Below, in pieces: positions 37,548-47,820 of a stretch of 64,000 nucleotides of DNA (within the stretch, counting starts at the first letter, position 1; each line of letters begins with the position of its first letter). Where the stretch lies: assembly GCF_000280905.1 (NCBI RefSeq), contig NZ_ALAP01000018.1, positions 124,001-188,000 on the forward strand, read 5' to 3'. Position numbers and translations under genes: made by a program. Source of the stretch: Streptomyces sp. AA1529 (GTDB taxonomy: Bacteria; Actinomycetota; Actinomycetes; Streptomycetales; Streptomycetaceae). The notes under the pieces were generated by a model. It was not told the DNA's origin. It did no database searches and worked only from the letters and a program-made list of their open reading frames with translations.

Positions 37548-37946
37548 TTACCAGACGTAGGCGAGGACTTCCCCACCCACGCCCTTCTTCTGAGCCTGCT
37601 TGTCGGTCAGCAGACCGTGCGACGTGGAGATGATCGCCACGCCCAGGCCGCCGAGCACCTTCGGCAGGTTGGTGGACTTTGCGTAGACCCGCAGACCCGG
37701 CTTGGAGATCCGCTTGATACCGGCGATCGAGCGCTCGCGGTTCGGGCCGAACTTCAGCTCGAGAACGAGGTTCTTGCCGACCTTGGCGTCCTCGGTCTTC
37801 CAGCCGGTGATGTAACCCTCCTGCTGGAGGATCTCCGCGATGTGCGACTTGATCTTGCTGTGCGGCATCTCGACGGCGTCGTGGTACGCCGAGTTCGCGT
37901 TCCGCAGACGCGTCAGCATGTCTGCGATGGGATCGGTCATGGTCAT
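37548..37946 (-). CDS. rpsH: 30S ribosomal protein S8
   Basis: 132 aa. It starts [21 protein letters not shown] and ends [19 protein letters not shown]. In E. coli S8 represses the spc operon by binding rplE mRNA. A 213-bp gap to rpsN upstream (37947-38159) holds no gene and could contain a promoter or a regulatory RNA. Confidence 0.98.
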   Translation of the reverse strand: MTMTDPIADMLTRLRNANSAYHDAVEMPHSKIKSHIAEILQQEGYITGWKTEDAKVGKNLVLELKFGPNRERSIAGIKRISKPGLRVYAKSTNLPKVLGGLGVAIISTSHGLLTDKQAQKKGVGGEVLAYVW

Positions 37947-38159
37947 GTGATGGCCTTCGGCCTCTCTCGCCGGGGTTTCCCTGTCTGCGTCGTCCTTCTC
38001 CCCGTCCGCCGGCCTTGCGGCCGACGACGGGACGGGTGCGTCGCGGGGGACCTACGGCGTAGTAAGCGACTTTTCAGCTTACCGAGAGTCCTGGTCCTCC
38101 CACCCGTCGCCCGGCCGCCGCCCCTGCGGGGCGCCCTTCGGACGACAGAATACGGAGGA

Positions 38160-38345
38160 TTACCAGGAGCTCTTGGTCACGCCCGGCAGCTCGCCACGGT
38201 GCGCCATCTGGCGAAGGCACACGCGGCACAGGCCGAACTTGCGGTAGACGGAGTGCGGACGGCCGCAACGCTGGCAGCGCGTGTAGGCACGCACCGCGAA
38301 CTTGGGCTTGCGGCCGGCCTTGGAGATCAGGGCCTTCTTCGCCAT
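38160..38345 (-). CDS. rpsN: 30S ribosomal protein S14, zinc-binding type
   Basis: 61 aa, the short type Z. It starts [20 protein letters not shown] and carries C-x2-C (CQRCGRPH) and C-x2-C (CRVCLRQMA) zinc ligands. Streptomycetes usually keep a second, Cys-free S14 elsewhere under Zur control. It follows rplE by 2 bp. Confidence 0.97.
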   Translation of the reverse strand: MAKKALISKAGRKPKFAVRAYTRCQRCGRPHSVYRKFGLCRVCLRQMAHRGELPGVTKSSW

Positions 38346-38347
38346 GG

Positions 38348-38911
38348 TCAGTTCTCCTTGAACGGGAAGCCGAGGTGACGAAGCAGGGCACGGCCCTCGT
38401 CGTCGGTGGTCGCCGTGGTGACCACGGTGATGTCCATGCCCCGGACCCGGTCGATCTTGTCCTGGTCGATCTCGTGGAACATGACCTGCTCCGTGAGACC
38501 GAAGGTGTAGTTGCCCCTGCCGTCGAACTGCTTGGGCGACAGTCCGCGGAAGTCGCGGATGCGCGGCAGCGCGAGAGACAGCAGGCGGTCCAGGAACTCC
38601 CACATCCGGTCGCCGCGCAGCGTCACGTGGGCGCCGATCGGCTGCCCCTCACGCAGCTTGAACTGCGCGATGGACTTGCGGGCCTTGGTGACGGCGGGCT
38701 TCTGGCCGGTGATCGTGGCGAGGTCCTTGATGGCACCCTCGATCAGCTTGGAGTCGCGGGCGGCGTCGCCCACACCCATGTTGACCACGATCTTGGTCAG
38801 CCCGGGGATCCGCATGACGTTGTCGTAGGCGAACTCGTCCTGCAGCTTGCCCTGGATCTCGGCGCGGTAGCGCTGCTTGAGGCGGGGGGCCTCAGAGGTG
38901 GTGGCAGTCAT
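38348..38911 (-). CDS. rplE: 50S ribosomal protein L5
   Basis: 187 aa. It binds 5S rRNA and P-site tRNA. Blocks: [40 protein letters not shown], and the end [20 protein letters not shown]. Its ATG overlaps the rplX stop by one base. Confidence 0.98.
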   Translation of the reverse strand: MTATTSEAPRLKQRYRAEIQGKLQDEFAYDNVMRIPGLTKIVVNMGVGDAARDSKLIEGAIKDLATITGQKPAVTKARKSIAQFKLREGQPIGAHVTLRGDRMWEFLDRLLSLALPRIRDFRGLSPKQFDGRGNYTFGLTEQVMFHEIDQDKIDRVRGMDITVVTTATTDDEGRALLRHLGFPFKEN

Positions 38912-39234
38912 CAGATGTCCTCACCGGTCCGCTTGGCAACGCGGATCTTGTTGCCTTCGTCGTCGAAGCGGTACCCGACGCGGGTCACGACCTTCTTGCC
39001 GTCCGCTTCCACGATCAGCTGAACGTTGCTGACGTGGATCGGGGCCTCGGTCGTCACGATGCCGCCGGTCTTCGAACCGCGGGCCGTCTGACCGGCCTTG
39101 GTGTGCTTCTTGACCCGGTTGACACCCTCGACCAGGACGCGGTCCTCGCGGGGGTAGGCCACGATGACCTTGCCCTGCTTGCCCTTGTCCTTGCCGGTGA
39201 TGACCTGAACCAGGTCGCCCTTCTTGATCCTCAT
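38911..39234 (-). CDS. rplX: 50S ribosomal protein L24
   Basis: 107 aa, with a KOW motif ([20 protein letters not shown]), an assembly-initiating protein. ATG 39234 gives the usual length. A GTG two codons upstream (39240) would overlap the rplN stop and give 109 aa. Confidence 0.97.
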   Translation of the reverse strand: MRIKKGDLVQVITGKDKGKQGKVIVAYPREDRVLVEGVNRVKKHTKAGQTARGSKTGGIVTTEAPIHVSNVQLIVEADGKKVVTRVGYRFDDEGNKIRVAKRTGEDI

Positions 39235-39236
39235 GG

Positions 39237-39605
39237 TCACAGCACCTCCGGCGCGAGCGAGATGATCTTCATGAACTTCTTCTCGCGCAGCTCACGACCG
39301 ACCGGGCCGAAGATGCGGGTACCGCGAGGGTCGCCGTCGTTCTTGAGGATGACGGCGGCGTTCTCGTCGAACCGGATGTACGAGCCGTCGGGACGGCGGC
39401 GCTCCTTGACGGTGCGCACGATGACAGCCTTGACGATGTCGCCCTTCTTCACGTTCCCGCCCGGGATCGCGTCCTTGACGGTAGCGACGACGACGTCACC
39501 GATGCCCGCGTAGCGCCGGCCCGAACCGCCGAGCACACGGATGGTGAGAATCTCCTTCGCACCCGTGTTGTCGGCGACGCGAAGCCGGGACTCCTGCTGG
39601 ATCAC
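39237..39605 (-). CDS. rplN: 50S ribosomal protein L14
   Basis: 122 aa, full length. It starts [20 protein letters not shown] and has the [12 protein letters not shown] and [28 protein letters not shown] end (key block [11 protein letters not shown]). It contacts the 30S subunit in an intersubunit bridge. Confidence 0.98.
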   Translation of the reverse strand: MIQQESRLRVADNTGAKEILTIRVLGGSGRRYAGIGDVVVATVKDAIPGGNVKKGDIVKAVIVRTVKERRRPDGSYIRFDENAAVILKNDGDPRGTRIFGPVGRELREKKFMKIISLAPEVL

Positions 39606-39729
39606 GTCTATCTCCTGTATGTCTGCCGGTTCCCGGCAGGGATCTCGCGATCCCTGCCGAGCCTGGCGGAACGAACCTGCGGGGGTACCCCCTCAGGCAG
39701 CTTCTCCGGGACTCCCCAGCGGGGAGGTC

Positions 39730-40014
39730 CTACTTGGCCTTCTCGAGGATCTCGACGATGCGCCAGCGCTTGGTGGCGGACAGCGGCCGGGTCTCCATCA
39801 GGAGGACGCGGTCGCCGACACCGGCAGCGTTCTGCTCATCGTGCGCCTTGAGCTTGTTGGTACGGCGGATGACCTTGCCGTACAGGGCGTGCGTGACGCG
39901 GTCCTCGACGGCGACGACGACGGTCTTGTCCATCTTGTCGCTGACGACAAGACCCTGCCGGGTCTTGCGGAAGCCGCGCTCCTGCTGTGTCTCAGTCACA
40001 TTCGTCTCGCTCAT
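39730..40014 (-). CDS. rpsQ: 30S ribosomal protein S17
   Basis: 94 aa. OB-fold with [19 protein letters not shown] and [19 protein letters not shown]. It has a short polar N-terminal extension. ATG shares one base with the rpmC stop. The 124-bp gap to rplN is the only sizeable gap in this part of the cluster. Confidence 0.97.
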   Translation of the reverse strand: MSETNVTETQQERGFRKTRQGLVVSDKMDKTVVVAVEDRVTHALYGKVIRRTNKLKAHDEQNAAGVGDRVLLMETRPLSATKRWRIVEILEKAK

Positions 40015-40238
40015 CAGGCGCTCTCCACCGTCTCGATGCCCAGCTCGCGCTCACGCATCAGGGTGTAGATCCGGGCGATGTCCTTGCGGACGGCCTTGAG
40101 CCGCCCGTGGTTCTCGAGCTGCCCGGTCGCCGCCTGGAAGCGGAGCTTGAACAGCTCGTCCTTGGCTTCGCGGAGCTTGGAGCCAAGCTCCTCGTCGCCC
40201 AGCTCGCGCAGCTCGGACGCCTTGGTTCCGGCCGCCAT
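40014..40238 (-). CDS. rpmC: 50S ribosomal protein L29
   Basis: 74 aa, a two-helix protein at the peptide exit ([39 protein letters not shown]). ATG 40238 overlaps the rplP stop (TGATG). A GTG codon immediately before it is an alternative start. Confidence 0.96.
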   Translation of the reverse strand: MAAGTKASELRELGDEELGSKLREAKDELFKLRFQAATGQLENHGRLKAVRKDIARIYTLMRERELGIETVESA

Positions 40239-40657
40239 CACGCGTCACCTGCCTCGCGCCGCACGATGCGGCACTTCATCGGAAGCTTGTGAGCAGCGCG
40301 GGTGAGCGCCTCACGAGCAATCTTCTCGTTCGGGTAGGACAGTTCGAACATCACGCGCCCCGGCTTGACGTTCGCGATCCACCACTCGGGCGAACCCTTA
40401 CCGGAACCCATGCGGGTCTCGGCGGGCTTCTTGGTCAGCGGGCGGTCGGGGTAGATGTTGATCCACACCTTGCCGCCACGCTTGATGTGACGAGTCATGG
40501 AGATACGAGCGGCCTCGATCTGCCGGTTCGTCACGTAGGCACCGGTCACAGCCTGGATGCCGTACTCACCGAACGCGACCTCGGTACCGCCCTTGGCCAT
40601 ACCCGTGCGCTTCGGGTGGTGCTGCTTGCGGTGCTTGACCCTGCGCGGGATCAGCAT
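40238..40657 (-). CDS. rplP: 50S ribosomal protein L16
   Basis: 139 aa. It starts [19 protein letters not shown] and contains [20 protein letters not shown] and [16 protein letters not shown], the region at the A-site tRNA elbow. It follows rpsC by 3 bp. Confidence 0.98.
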   Translation of the reverse strand: MLIPRRVKHRKQHHPKRTGMAKGGTEVAFGEYGIQAVTGAYVTNRQIEAARISMTRHIKRGGKVWINIYPDRPLTKKPAETRMGSGKGSPEWWIANVKPGRVMFELSYPNEKIAREALTRAAHKLPMKCRIVRREAGDA

Positions 40658-40660
40658 GGG

Positions 40661-41488
40661 TCAGCTCTCCTTTCCTGAAGCGCTCGGCTCGGCAGCGGCA
40701 CCGGCCGGCGCGGACTCCGTCTTGGGAGCCTCGGCCGAACCCTGGCCCTGCGGCTTGCGGCCGCGACGCTCGCCGCCCCGACCACGGGGACGGTCGTTGC
40801 CACCGCCGCGCGACGGGCGGTTACCCGCGCGGGCCGCGGCGTTCTCGGCGCGCACCTCGGAGATGTTCTTGACATCGCCCTTGTAGATCCACACCTTCAC
40901 ACCGATGCGGCCGAAGGTCGTACGGGCCTCGAAGAAGCCGTAGTCGACGTTGGCGCGCAGCGTGTGCAGCGGGACCCGGCCCTCGCGGTAGAACTCCGAG
41001 CGCGACATCTCGGCACCGCCGAGACGGCCGCCGCACTGGATCTTGATGCCCTTGGCACCGGCCTTCATCGCCGTCTGCATGCTCTTGCGCATGGCGCGGC
41101 GGAAGGAGACCCGGGAGGAGAGCTGCTCGGCGACCGCCTGGGCGACGAGCTGCGCGTCCGTCTCGGGGTTCTTCACCTCGAGGATGTTGAACTGGATCTG
41201 CTTGCCGGTGAGCTTCTCCAGGTTGCCGCGCAGCCGGTCCGCCTCGGCGCCGCGGCGGCCGATGACGATGCCCGGACGGGCGGTGTGGACGTCGACGCGG
41301 ACGCGGTCCCGCGTGCGCTCGATCTCCACCTTGGAGATGCCCGCCCGCTCCATGCCCTGAGTGAGCATGCGGCGGATCGAGACGTCTTCCTTGACGTAGT
41401 CCTTGTAGAGCTTGTCGGCATACCAGCGCGACTTGAAGTCGGTGGTGACGCCGAGCCGGAACCCGTGCGGGTTTACCTTCTGGCCCAT
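40661..41488 (-). CDS. rpsC: 30S ribosomal protein S3
   Basis: 275 aa. It has a type II KH domain ([20 protein letters not shown]) and a C-terminal domain ending [14 protein letters not shown], and lines the mRNA entry channel. The last 65 residues are a Gly/Arg-rich then Ala/Pro/Glu-rich tail (residues about 210-275), which is longer than in most bacteria but common in streptomycetes. Confidence 0.98.
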   Translation of the reverse strand: MGQKVNPHGFRLGVTTDFKSRWYADKLYKDYVKEDVSIRRMLTQGMERAGISKVEIERTRDRVRVDVHTARPGIVIGRRGAEADRLRGNLEKLTGKQIQFNILEVKNPETDAQLVAQAVAEQLSSRVSFRRAMRKSMQTAMKAGAKGIKIQCGGRLGGAEMSRSEFYREGRVPLHTLRANVDYGFFEARTTFGRIGVKVWIYKGDVKNISEVRAENAAARAGNRPSRGGGNDRPRGRGGERRGRKPQGQGSAEAPKTESAPAGAAAEPSASGKES

Positions 41489-41835
41489 TACCGGGTTCCT
41501 TCCTTGCTGCTCACGACCACGGTGATGTGGCTCGTCCGCTTACGGATCCGGTAGGCGCGGCCCTGGGCACGCGGCCGGAACCGCTTCAGGGTCGGGCCCT
41601 CGTCGACGTATGCCTCGGAGATGTAGAGGCTGTCGGCGTCGGTGTGGTCGTAGTTGTGCGCGGCGTTGGCGATGGCGCTGTCCAGCACCTTGCCGACCGG
41701 CATGCTCGCGGCCTGCGGGGCGAAACGCAGGACCGCCTGAGCCTCCGTGGCATTCATGCCACGAACAAGGTCCACCACCCGGCGGGCCTTCATGGGCGTG
41801 ACGCGCACGTAGCGCGCTGAGGCCCTGGCTTCCAT
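41488..41835 (-). CDS. rplV: 50S ribosomal protein L22
   Basis: 115 aa. ATG 41835 ([19 protein letters not shown]) gives the standard length; the ATG at 41859 would add eight residues. Its loop (residues about 80-100, [19 protein letters not shown]) lines the peptide tunnel and is a macrolide-resistance site. Nothing unusual is seen in it. Confidence 0.97.
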   Translation of the reverse strand: MEARASARYVRVTPMKARRVVDLVRGMNATEAQAVLRFAPQAASMPVGKVLDSAIANAAHNYDHTDADSLYISEAYVDEGPTLKRFRPRAQGRAYRIRKRTSHITVVVSSKEGTR

Positions 41836-41878
41836 GGTTGTCCCTTCGGTGTCAGTCATAGTCTTCGCACCCAGCCGT

Positions 41879-42160
41879 TCAGCGACGACGCGACTTGCGG
41901 TCGTCCTTCACGTGGCCGCGGAAGGTGCGGGTCGGCGCGAACTCGCCGAGCTTGTGGCCGACCATCGACTCGGTGACGAACACCGGGACGTGCTTGCGGC
42001 CGTCGTGCACCGCGATCGTGTGGCCCAGCATGGCCGGGACGATCATCGAGCGGCGAGACCAGGTCTTGATGACGTTCTTGGTGCCCGCGTCGTTCTGGCC
42101 GTCCACCTTCTTGGCGAGGTGGTCGTCGACGAAGGGCCCCTTCTTGAGACTGCGCGGCAT
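41879..42160 (-). CDS. rpsS: 30S ribosomal protein S19
   Basis: 93 aa. It starts [20 protein letters not shown] and ends with the basic tail [14 protein letters not shown]. It forms part of the 30S head with S13. It is located between rplB and rplV. Confidence 0.98.
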   Translation of the reverse strand: MPRSLKKGPFVDDHLAKKVDGQNDAGTKNVIKTWSRRSMIVPAMLGHTIAVHDGRKHVPVFVTESMVGHKLGEFAPTRTFRGHVKDDRKSRRR

Positions 42161-42173
42161 CTAAACCCGCCTC

Positions 42174-43010
42174 CTAGCGCTTCTTGTTCGTCTTGCGGCG
42201 GCGGACGATGTACTTGTTGCTGGCCTTCTTCGGCGAGCGCGTACGCCCCTCCTTCTGACCCCACGGCGAAACCGGGTGGCGGCCACCGGAGGTACGACCC
42301 TCACCACCACCGTGCGGGTGGTCGATCGGGTTCATGACCACACCGCGGACGGTCGGGCGGACGCCCTTCCAGCGCATACGGCCGGCCTTGCCCCAGTTGA
42401 TGTTCGACTGCTCGGCGTTGCCGACCTCGCCGACGGTGGCGCGGCAGCGGACGTCGACCAGCCGGATCTCACCGGACGGCATACGCAGGTGGGCCATCCG
42501 GCCCTCCTTCGCCAGCAGCTGCACCGAGGCACCGGCCGAGCGGGCGAACTTGGCGCCGCCGCCCGGCTTCAGCTCGATCGCGTGGATCGTCGTACCCACG
42601 GGGATGAAGCGCAGCGGCAGGTTGTTGCCCGGCTTGATGTCGGCGCCCTGGCCGTTCTCGATGCGGTCGCCCTGCTGGACGCCGCGGGGGGCGAGGATGT
42701 AGCGCTTCTCGCCGTCCGCGTAGTGCAGCAGCGCGATGCGCGCGGTGCGGTTCGGGTCGTACTCGATGTGCGCGACCTTCGCCGGCACGCCGTCCTTGTC
42801 GTGCCGACGGAAGTCGATCACGCGGTAGGCGCGCTTGTGGCCACCGCCCTGGTGGCGCGCAGTCACACGACCGGCGTTGTTACGGCCGCCCTTGCTGTGC
42901 AGCGGGCGGACCAGCGACTTCTCCGGCGTGGACCGCGTGATCTCGACGAAGTCGGCGACGGATGAGCCGCGACGGCCCGGAGTCGTCGGCTTGTACTTGC
43001 GGATACCCAT
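42174..43010 (-). CDS. rplB: 50S ribosomal protein L2
   Basis: 278 aa. Blocks: [40 protein letters not shown], and the peptidyl-transferase-proximal [20 protein letters not shown] with the conserved His. It is 14 bp upstream of rpsS. Confidence 0.98.
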   Translation of the reverse strand: MGIRKYKPTTPGRRGSSVADFVEITRSTPEKSLVRPLHSKGGRNNAGRVTARHQGGGHKRAYRVIDFRRHDKDGVPAKVAHIEYDPNRTARIALLHYADGEKRYILAPRGVQQGDRIENGQGADIKPGNNLPLRFIPVGTTIHAIELKPGGGAKFARSAGASVQLLAKEGRMAHLRMPSGEIRLVDVRCRATVGEVGNAEQSNINWGKAGRMRWKGVRPTVRGVVMNPIDHPHGGGEGRTSGGRHPVSPWGQKEGRTRSPKKASNKYIVRRRKTNKKR

Positions 43011-43057
43011 TTCTCAGTCCTCGGAAGATTCCGGACTTCAGAACGACCTGGCCCCCG

Positions 43058-43480
43058 TCAGGAGGCCGGGCCGCCGAAGATGTCGATTCGGTCGCCCTCG
43101 ACAAGGGTCACGATGGCGCGCTTGGTGTCCGCGCGCTTGCCGTAACCGGTGCGGGTGCGCTTGCGCTTGCCCTGGCGGTTGATCGTGTTGACCCCGGCGA
43201 CCTTGACCGAGAAGACCTCTTCGACGGCCTGCTTGATCTGGGTCTTGTTCGCACGCGGGTCGACGATGAACGTGTACTTGTTCTCGTCCAGCAGCGCGTA
43301 GCTCTTCTCCGAGACGACCGGCTTGACCAGCAGGTCGCGCGGGTCGGTGAAGACCTTGCTCGGGTCGGCCGGCGCGATCGGGCCCGGACCGTCGGCGGCC
43401 CGGCGGGCGGCCTTGGCGACGCGGGCGGCCTTCGCGGCCTTCGCTGCCTTGGAGGCAATGCTCGGGTGTCGCGTAGCCAT
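43058..43480 (-). CDS. rplW: 50S ribosomal protein L23
   Basis: 140 aa. It sits at the peptide exit and docks trigger factor and SRP. The core starts at [20 protein letters not shown] and runs to [20 protein letters not shown]. The first 40 residues are an Ala/Lys-rich extension ([20 protein letters not shown]), longer than in most homologues. Its ATG shares a base with the rplD stop. Confidence 0.96.
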   Translation of the reverse strand: MATRHPSIASKAAKAAKAARVAKAARRAADGPGPIAPADPSKVFTDPRDLLVKPVVSEKSYALLDENKYTFIVDPRANKTQIKQAVEEVFSVKVAGVNTINRQGKRKRTRTGYGKRADTKRAIVTLVEGDRIDIFGGPAS

Positions 43481-44127
43481 CAGGCGTCGCTCCCTTCGGT
43501 GTGGGCCTGCGGGCCAGCAACGAAGGACTCGAGCGCGGCCCGGGTGAAGACCACGTCGTCCGAGACGAGCACGTCGTAGGTGTTGAGCTGGCCCGGCTCC
43601 AGGATGTGCACCTGGGGCAGGTTGCGGGCGGACAGCCAGGCGGCCTCGTCGGAGCGCTCGGCGACCAGCAGCAGGTTCTTCCGCTCGCTGATCCGGCCGA
43701 ACAGGTTCTTCGCGGCCTTCGTCGAGATCTCGCCCTCGACCACGCCGGAGACGGCGTGGACGCGGCCGTGGCGGGCCCGGTCCGAGAGGGCGCCACGCAG
43801 CGCGGCGGCCTTCATCTTCTTCGGGGTCCGCTGCGAGTAGTCGCGCGGCACGGGGCCGTGCACGACGCCACCGCCGGCGAACTGCGGAGCGCGGGTCGAG
43901 CCCTGGCGGGCGCGGCCGGTGCCCTTCTGGCGGTACGGCTTCTTGCCGCCGCCGCGGACCTCGCCGCGCGTCTTGGTCTTGTGCGTGCCCTGGCGGGCCG
44001 CTGCCAGCTGGGCGACGACGACCTGGTGGATCAGCGGAACGCTGACCTGCACGTCGAAGATCTCCGCGGGGAGCTCGACGGTCCCGGTCTTGTCGCCGGC
44101 CGGCGAAAGGATGTCAATGGTGCTCAT
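43480..44127 (-). CDS. rplD: 50S ribosomal protein L4
   Basis: 215 aa. The tunnel loop is residues about 45-90 ([20 protein letters not shown], then [20 protein letters not shown]). In enteric bacteria L4 autoregulates the S10 operon; whether this holds here is unknown. ATG 44127 is the start, and the gene is 8 bp after rplC. Confidence 0.97.
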   Translation of the reverse strand: MSTIDILSPAGDKTGTVELPAEIFDVQVSVPLIHQVVVAQLAAARQGTHKTKTRGEVRGGGKKPYRQKGTGRARQGSTRAPQFAGGGVVHGPVPRDYSQRTPKKMKAAALRGALSDRARHGRVHAVSGVVEGEISTKAAKNLFGRISERKNLLLVAERSDEAAWLSARNLPQVHILEPGQLNTYDVLVSDDVVFTRAALESFVAGPQAHTEGSDA

Positions 44128-44134
44128 CGGTTCC

Positions 44135-44779
44135 TCAAGCCCCCTTGGCCGCGGTACGGACCAGGACGAGGCCGCCGTTCGGACCGGGGACTGCGCCCTT
44201 GATGAGCAGCAGGCCCTTCTCCGCGTCAACGGCGTGGACGGTCAGGTTCTGGGTGGTGACCCGCTCGTTGCCCATCCGGCCGGCCATGCGGGTGCCCTTG
44301 AAGACACGGCCCGGGGTGGCGCAGCCACCGATGGCGCCCGGCTTGCGGTGGATGCGGTGCGCACCGTGGGACGCCTTGCCGCCGCGGAAGCCATGGCGCT
44401 TCATGCCGCCGGCGAAGCCCTTGCCCTTGGAGTTGCCGGTGACGTCGACCTTGAGGCCGGCCTCGAAGGTGTCCGCGGTCAGCTCCTGGCCGAGCGTGTA
44501 CTCGGACGCGTCGGAGGTGCGGAGTTCCACCAGGTGGCGGCGGGGGGTGACGTCGGCCTTGGCGAAGTGGCCCTTGAGGGGCTTGTTCACCTTGCGCGGG
44601 TCGATCTCGCCGAAGGCGATCTGGACGGCCTCGTAGCCGTCCCTGTCTGCGGTACGGACCTGGGTCACGACGTTCGGCCCGGCCTTGACGACGGTCACGG
44701 GGACAACGCGGTTGTTGTCGTCCCAGACCTGGGTCATGCCGAGCTTCTCGCCCAGGACGCCCTTGATCTGCTTAGCCAT
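44135..44779 (-). CDS. rplC: 50S ribosomal protein L3
   Basis: 214 aa. It starts [20 protein letters not shown] and contains the peptidyl-transferase-near loop [20 protein letters not shown] and [13 protein letters not shown]. It is 14 bp after rpsJ. Confidence 0.98.
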   Translation of the reverse strand: MAKQIKGVLGEKLGMTQVWDDNNRVVPVTVVKAGPNVVTQVRTADRDGYEAVQIAFGEIDPRKVNKPLKGHFAKADVTPRRHLVELRTSDASEYTLGQELTADTFEAGLKVDVTGNSKGKGFAGGMKRHGFRGGKASHGAHRIHRKPGAIGGCATPGRVFKGTRMAGRMGNERVTTQNLTVHAVDAEKGLLLIKGAVPGPNGGLVLVRTAAKGA

Positions 44780-44793
44780 CTCTACGACACCCC

Positions 44794-45102
44794 TCAGAGC
44801 TTGATCTCGATGTCGACGCCGGCCGGGAGGTCCAGGCGCATCAGCGAGTCAACGGTCTTGGGGGTCGGGTCGAGGATGTCGATCAGACGCTTGTGGGTAC
44901 GCATCTCGAAGTGCTCGCGCGCATCCTTGTACTTGTGCGGCGACTTGATGACGCAGTACACGTTCTTCTCTGTGGGCAGCGGCACCGGGCCGGCGACCGA
45001 CGCGCCAGTACGCGTCACCGTCTCGACGATCTTCTTCGCCGAGTTGTCGATGACCTCGTGGTCGTAGGCCTTGAGCCTGATGCGGATCTTCTGTCCCGCC
45101 AT
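44794..45102 (-). CDS. rpsJ: 30S ribosomal protein S10
   Basis: 102 aa. It starts [19 protein letters not shown] and contains [20 protein letters not shown]. It is a 30S head protein and is also the NusE partner of NusB in antitermination. It is the first gene of the S10 operon, with a leader of about 330 nt upstream. Confidence 0.98.
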   Translation of the reverse strand: MAGQKIRIRLKAYDHEVIDNSAKKIVETVTRTGASVAGPVPLPTEKNVYCVIKSPHKYKDAREHFEMRTHKRLIDILDPTPKTVDSLMRLDLPAGVDIEIKL

Positions 45103-45434
45103 GGCTACTTCGTAGTCCTGTCTCTCGTAACGCTCCGGAACCCATGGGCTCCCGCCCTCGCTCGACCCACGCGGTCGGGCGTGTCGGCATCCTTCTCGCA
45201 GTTCTGCTCAGCAGTACTCCGCCGAGGTTCCGCGGACGCATACGCGATCCGTCCGCGATCCACATGAGGAAGGAGCCGGGGGAGGAATCCCACCGGGTGC
45301 CTGGCTGGAAGCCCCTCCTACGCTTCCCGGAAGATTCCCGTACTTCCGCCCCTGACGAGGGGCGACGAATACCTGGGACTCGCTTCCGGTCCTCCCGGCG
45401 GGAGGCGCGCAGCATCGGCACTCAACCGAGCAAC
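45103..45434 (-). promoter_or_regulatory. Long untranslated leader of the S10 operon
   Basis: No gene is supported here. The leader contains several potential hairpins, for example CCTCCC/GGGAGG around 45393-45408 and GCCCCT-GACG-AGGGGC around 45348-45363. The length and hairpins are in line with transcriptional or translational control of the operon. A mechanism cannot be assigned by eye. Confidence 0.5.
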
Positions 45435-45440
45435 CTGGAC

Positions 45441-45471
45441 AGTGTGCCACAGAGGCCAGAGCCGTAGCCAA
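45441..45471 (-). promoter_or_regulatory. Candidate S10-operon promoter
   Basis: On the minus strand, TTGGCT (45471-45466) and CACACT (45446-45441) are 19 nt apart. The match to the housekeeping pattern is moderate (-10 yAsryT). The predicted start is near 45434. The remaining upstream part, to 45954, holds no supported gene and must also contain the promoter of the divergent SRPBCC gene. Confidence 0.4.
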
Positions 45472-45954
45472 TCGGGCCACTAGCACATCCGGCCCCGAGC
45501 TGCGGAATGAGGGGCAGCTCACAAGTGGTGTGCCGCACATCCGGAGTACCGGGACCTGCGCAGGATCCGGAGCGCCGCTTCGATCGTACCGGCTGCCCGG
45601 CGTGCGCCCCAGCACTCCACCACCTGCCCGCACTTCGGGACGCCCCCTCTGCATCCGTCTGCCCTCCGGTGCGCCCGCACTCACCGGGGCGGCCCGCACC
45701 CTCATGGGCAGCCCGCACTCCCGCGAACCCCTGACAGCACGACTACCGACAAGTAGGGTCACGCGGGCCGGGAGCCCCGTCCGCGGCCCGGTCCGCGCCA
45801 CCGTGCTCCGGGCCGCCGCGCACCCCTCGGCCCGACGCGATCCGGTCGGGCCGGCGGAGAGGTGGCCGAACCGGTCGGTCCGACGCGACCCGGACCGACG
45901 ACGCGGCCCGCACCGGGTCCGCGCCCCCGGCATCCGCCGAGGAACGGAGTGCCC

Positions 45955-46464
45955 ATGCCCCGCGAATTCACCGTGTCCCGCAGCATCCGGATCGACGCGG
46001 CACCCCAGGCCGTGTACGAGCAGATCAGCCGGCCCGCCCGGATGGGCCGCTGGAGCCCGGAGAACCTGGGGGCGACCGTGCCCGGCGGGGACGGACCCGC
46101 CGAGGTGGGCACCGTCTTCGAGGGCCGCAACAAGCGCGGCGTCTTCCGCTGGACCACCCGCTGCACCGTGACCGAGGCCGACCCGGGCCGCCGCTTCGCC
46201 TTCCGCGTGCACGCCATCGGCCTGCGGCACCCGAAGCTGAAGTCCCCCATCGCGACCTGGGAGTACCGCTTCCACAGCACGGAGGGCGGCACGAAGGTCA
46301 CCGAGACCTGGACCGACGACCGGCGCTCCTGGCCGGACGCGGTCGCCGGGGTCTTCGACCGGATCGCCACCGGCGGCAGCACGTTCGCCGCCTTCCAGAT
46401 CCGCAACATCGACCGGACACTGCGCAACCTCAAGCGGGAGCTGGAGCAGCGGCCCGAGGCGTGA
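45955..46464 (+). CDS. SRPBCC (START/polyketide-cyclase-like) family protein
   Basis: 169 aa. The helix-grip fold is visible: an N-terminal strand (FTVSRSIRIDAAPQAVYEQI), the PARMGRWSPE loop, then strands with charged turns (WTTRCTVTEADPGRRFAFRV) and a long C-terminal helix. Members bind lipids or other hydrophobic ligands. The ligand here is unknown. ATG 45955 follows a GGAACGGAG stretch. It lies divergent from the S10 operon and is probably a single-gene unit. Confidence 0.82.
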   Translation: MPREFTVSRSIRIDAAPQAVYEQISRPARMGRWSPENLGATVPGGDGPAEVGTVFEGRNKRGVFRWTTRCTVTEADPGRRFAFRVHAIGLRHPKLKSPIATWEYRFHSTEGGTKVTETWTDDRRSWPDAVAGVFDRIATGGSTFAAFQIRNIDRTLRNLKRELEQRPEA

Positions 46465-46738
46465 CACCGGGCCCACCGGAACGCGTCCGGCGGAGGTGTG
46501 AACACGCCGGGCGCACTGTGGAATGCGGCACAGCTTCCCCGCCCCGGCCTGCGGGTATGCAACCGGAGAACGGTGCGTGAGCGTCTGTTCACACGGTTGC
46601 AGGATCGCCGGGACGCCCGTGGTACGGGGCCTCACCCACGGAACCGGCCGGGCCGGCCGGGCTTGCCGGGCTTGCCGCGGGGCGGGGCAGTCGCCGGGGG
46701 GGCGGCGGGCGACATGAGGGGAAGCAGGAGGGGGCGGG

Positions 46739-47140
46739 ATGGAACTGTCCGAGGAGATCGCGGCACGGCGCGCCGGAACCGGGGACCCCGAGGCACTGGT
46801 GGGAGAGTTCCGGCGCACCGCCGTGCTGGTCCCGACCGTGGGCGAGGACCAGGTGATGTCCGGGGTGCACGGCGGCGTCCGCTGGATCTTCGCCTTCACC
46901 GACGAGGCGGCCCTGGCACGCTTCGCGCTCGCCCGCGGCGAGGCCACCGACCGGCCGTGGGACTATGCGGCGATCCTGGGGGCCCGGCTGCTCGACGTCG
47001 TCGTGCCGGCGCAGGACGGCCCGGCCGGTGTCGCGGTGAACGCCGCCGACGAGGACGGCTCGATGCTCTTCCCGCCCGCGCCGGGGATCGTGCCGGACGC
47101 GGTGGCCGTGCCCGCGCCGGACGACGGAGGGGACGTCTGA
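46739..47140 (+). CDS. SseB-like protein at the head of the Rhs toxin locus
   Basis: 133 aa with the SseB N-terminal-domain pattern: VGEFRRTAVLVPTV, GGVRWIFAFTDEAALARFALARG, ARLLDVVVPAQDGPAGVAVNAADEDGSMLFPPAPGIVP. In actinobacteria such genes often start toxin operons and may chaperone the export substrates (inference). AGGAGGGGG lies 6 nt before ATG. Its stop overlaps the next ATG by one base (TGATG). Nothing recognisable was found in the 274-bp gap before it. Confidence 0.75.
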   Translation: MELSEEIAARRAGTGDPEALVGEFRRTAVLVPTVGEDQVMSGVHGGVRWIFAFTDEAALARFALARGEATDRPWDYAAILGARLLDVVVPAQDGPAGVAVNAADEDGSMLFPPAPGIVPDAVAVPAPDDGGDV

Positions 47141-47820
47141 TGGGGGACGGCGGCAAGAGCAGCGACGGCGTCCACTGGAACAAGGAGTCCCTCGATCTGG
47201 TCGAGAAGGGGCTCAACGGCGCCATCGGTGAACTGAAGGAGTCGGGCAGCTCTGCGACGTCGGCGCTGCAGGGCGCCGGCTTCGAGGAACTGTCACTGAC
47301 CGGTATGGAGATGGGCCATCACGGCCTCTCGGTCGACTTCGAGGACTTCTGCGAGAGGTGGGAGTGGGGCGTGCGCGCCTTGGTGCAGAACGCCAACGCG
47401 CTCGCCAAGAAGCTCGGCCTCTCGGCGGGGATGGCCTACGAGGAGGACCAGTACGCGGCGGGGTCGCTGAAGGTCGGCCTGAACTCGCTGGTGGGCAACC
47501 CGCACGCGAGCGAGGAAGAGGTCGTCAAGCAAGGCTGGGGCGACATTGTGAAGCCGGACGCGCCGGACTACAGCTCGGAGTCCTGGGACAAGGCCGGTCA
47601 GGACATCAAGCAGGACTGGCAGGACACCGGGCGCGAGCTGTCCTCCAAGGGACGCGGCGGGATGTACATGGACCTCGCCCAGCAGGCCACCGGCATCAGC
47701 GACGAGCAGGTCGAGGCCGAGCAGGACGAGTGGTTCGGCCCCTCCCCCGAGGAGCGCGCGGCCCAGCAGCAGCGCGGGCAGGGTGCTGACGGCGACGGAA
47801 CCGGCGGGGGCAACGGCTGA
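47140..47820 (+). CDS. Helical ESX-associated-type protein (226 aa)
   Basis: The protein is mostly helical and acidic, with Trp/Gly-containing segments (DFCERWEWGVRALVQNANAL) and a low-complexity C-terminus (PSPEERAAQQQRGQG). It resembles the long WXG100-type proteins that precede Rhs toxins in actinobacteria, although no clean W-x-G turn is visible. It starts on the SseB-like stop and ends on the Rhs start (TGATG at both ends), so the three genes are coupled. A role as secretion partner is inferred. Confidence 0.7.
   Translation: MGDGGKSSDGVHWNKESLDLVEKGLNGAIGELKESGSSATSALQGAGFEELSLTGMEMGHHGLSVDFEDFCERWEWGVRALVQNANALAKKLGLSAGMAYEEDQYAAGSLKVGLNSLVGNPHASEEEVVKQGWGDIVKPDAPDYSSESWDKAGQDIKQDWQDTGRELSSKGRGGMYMDLAQQATGISDEQVEAEQDEWFGPSPEERAAQQQRGQGADGDGTGGGNG

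Noticed and set aside
45208..46947. A 579-codon minus-strand open frame across the S10 leader and the SRPBCC gene
   Set aside because: It is a shadow of high GC on the opposite strand: the plus-strand SRPBCC gene has clear domain motifs and a ribosome-binding site, and this frame shows none.
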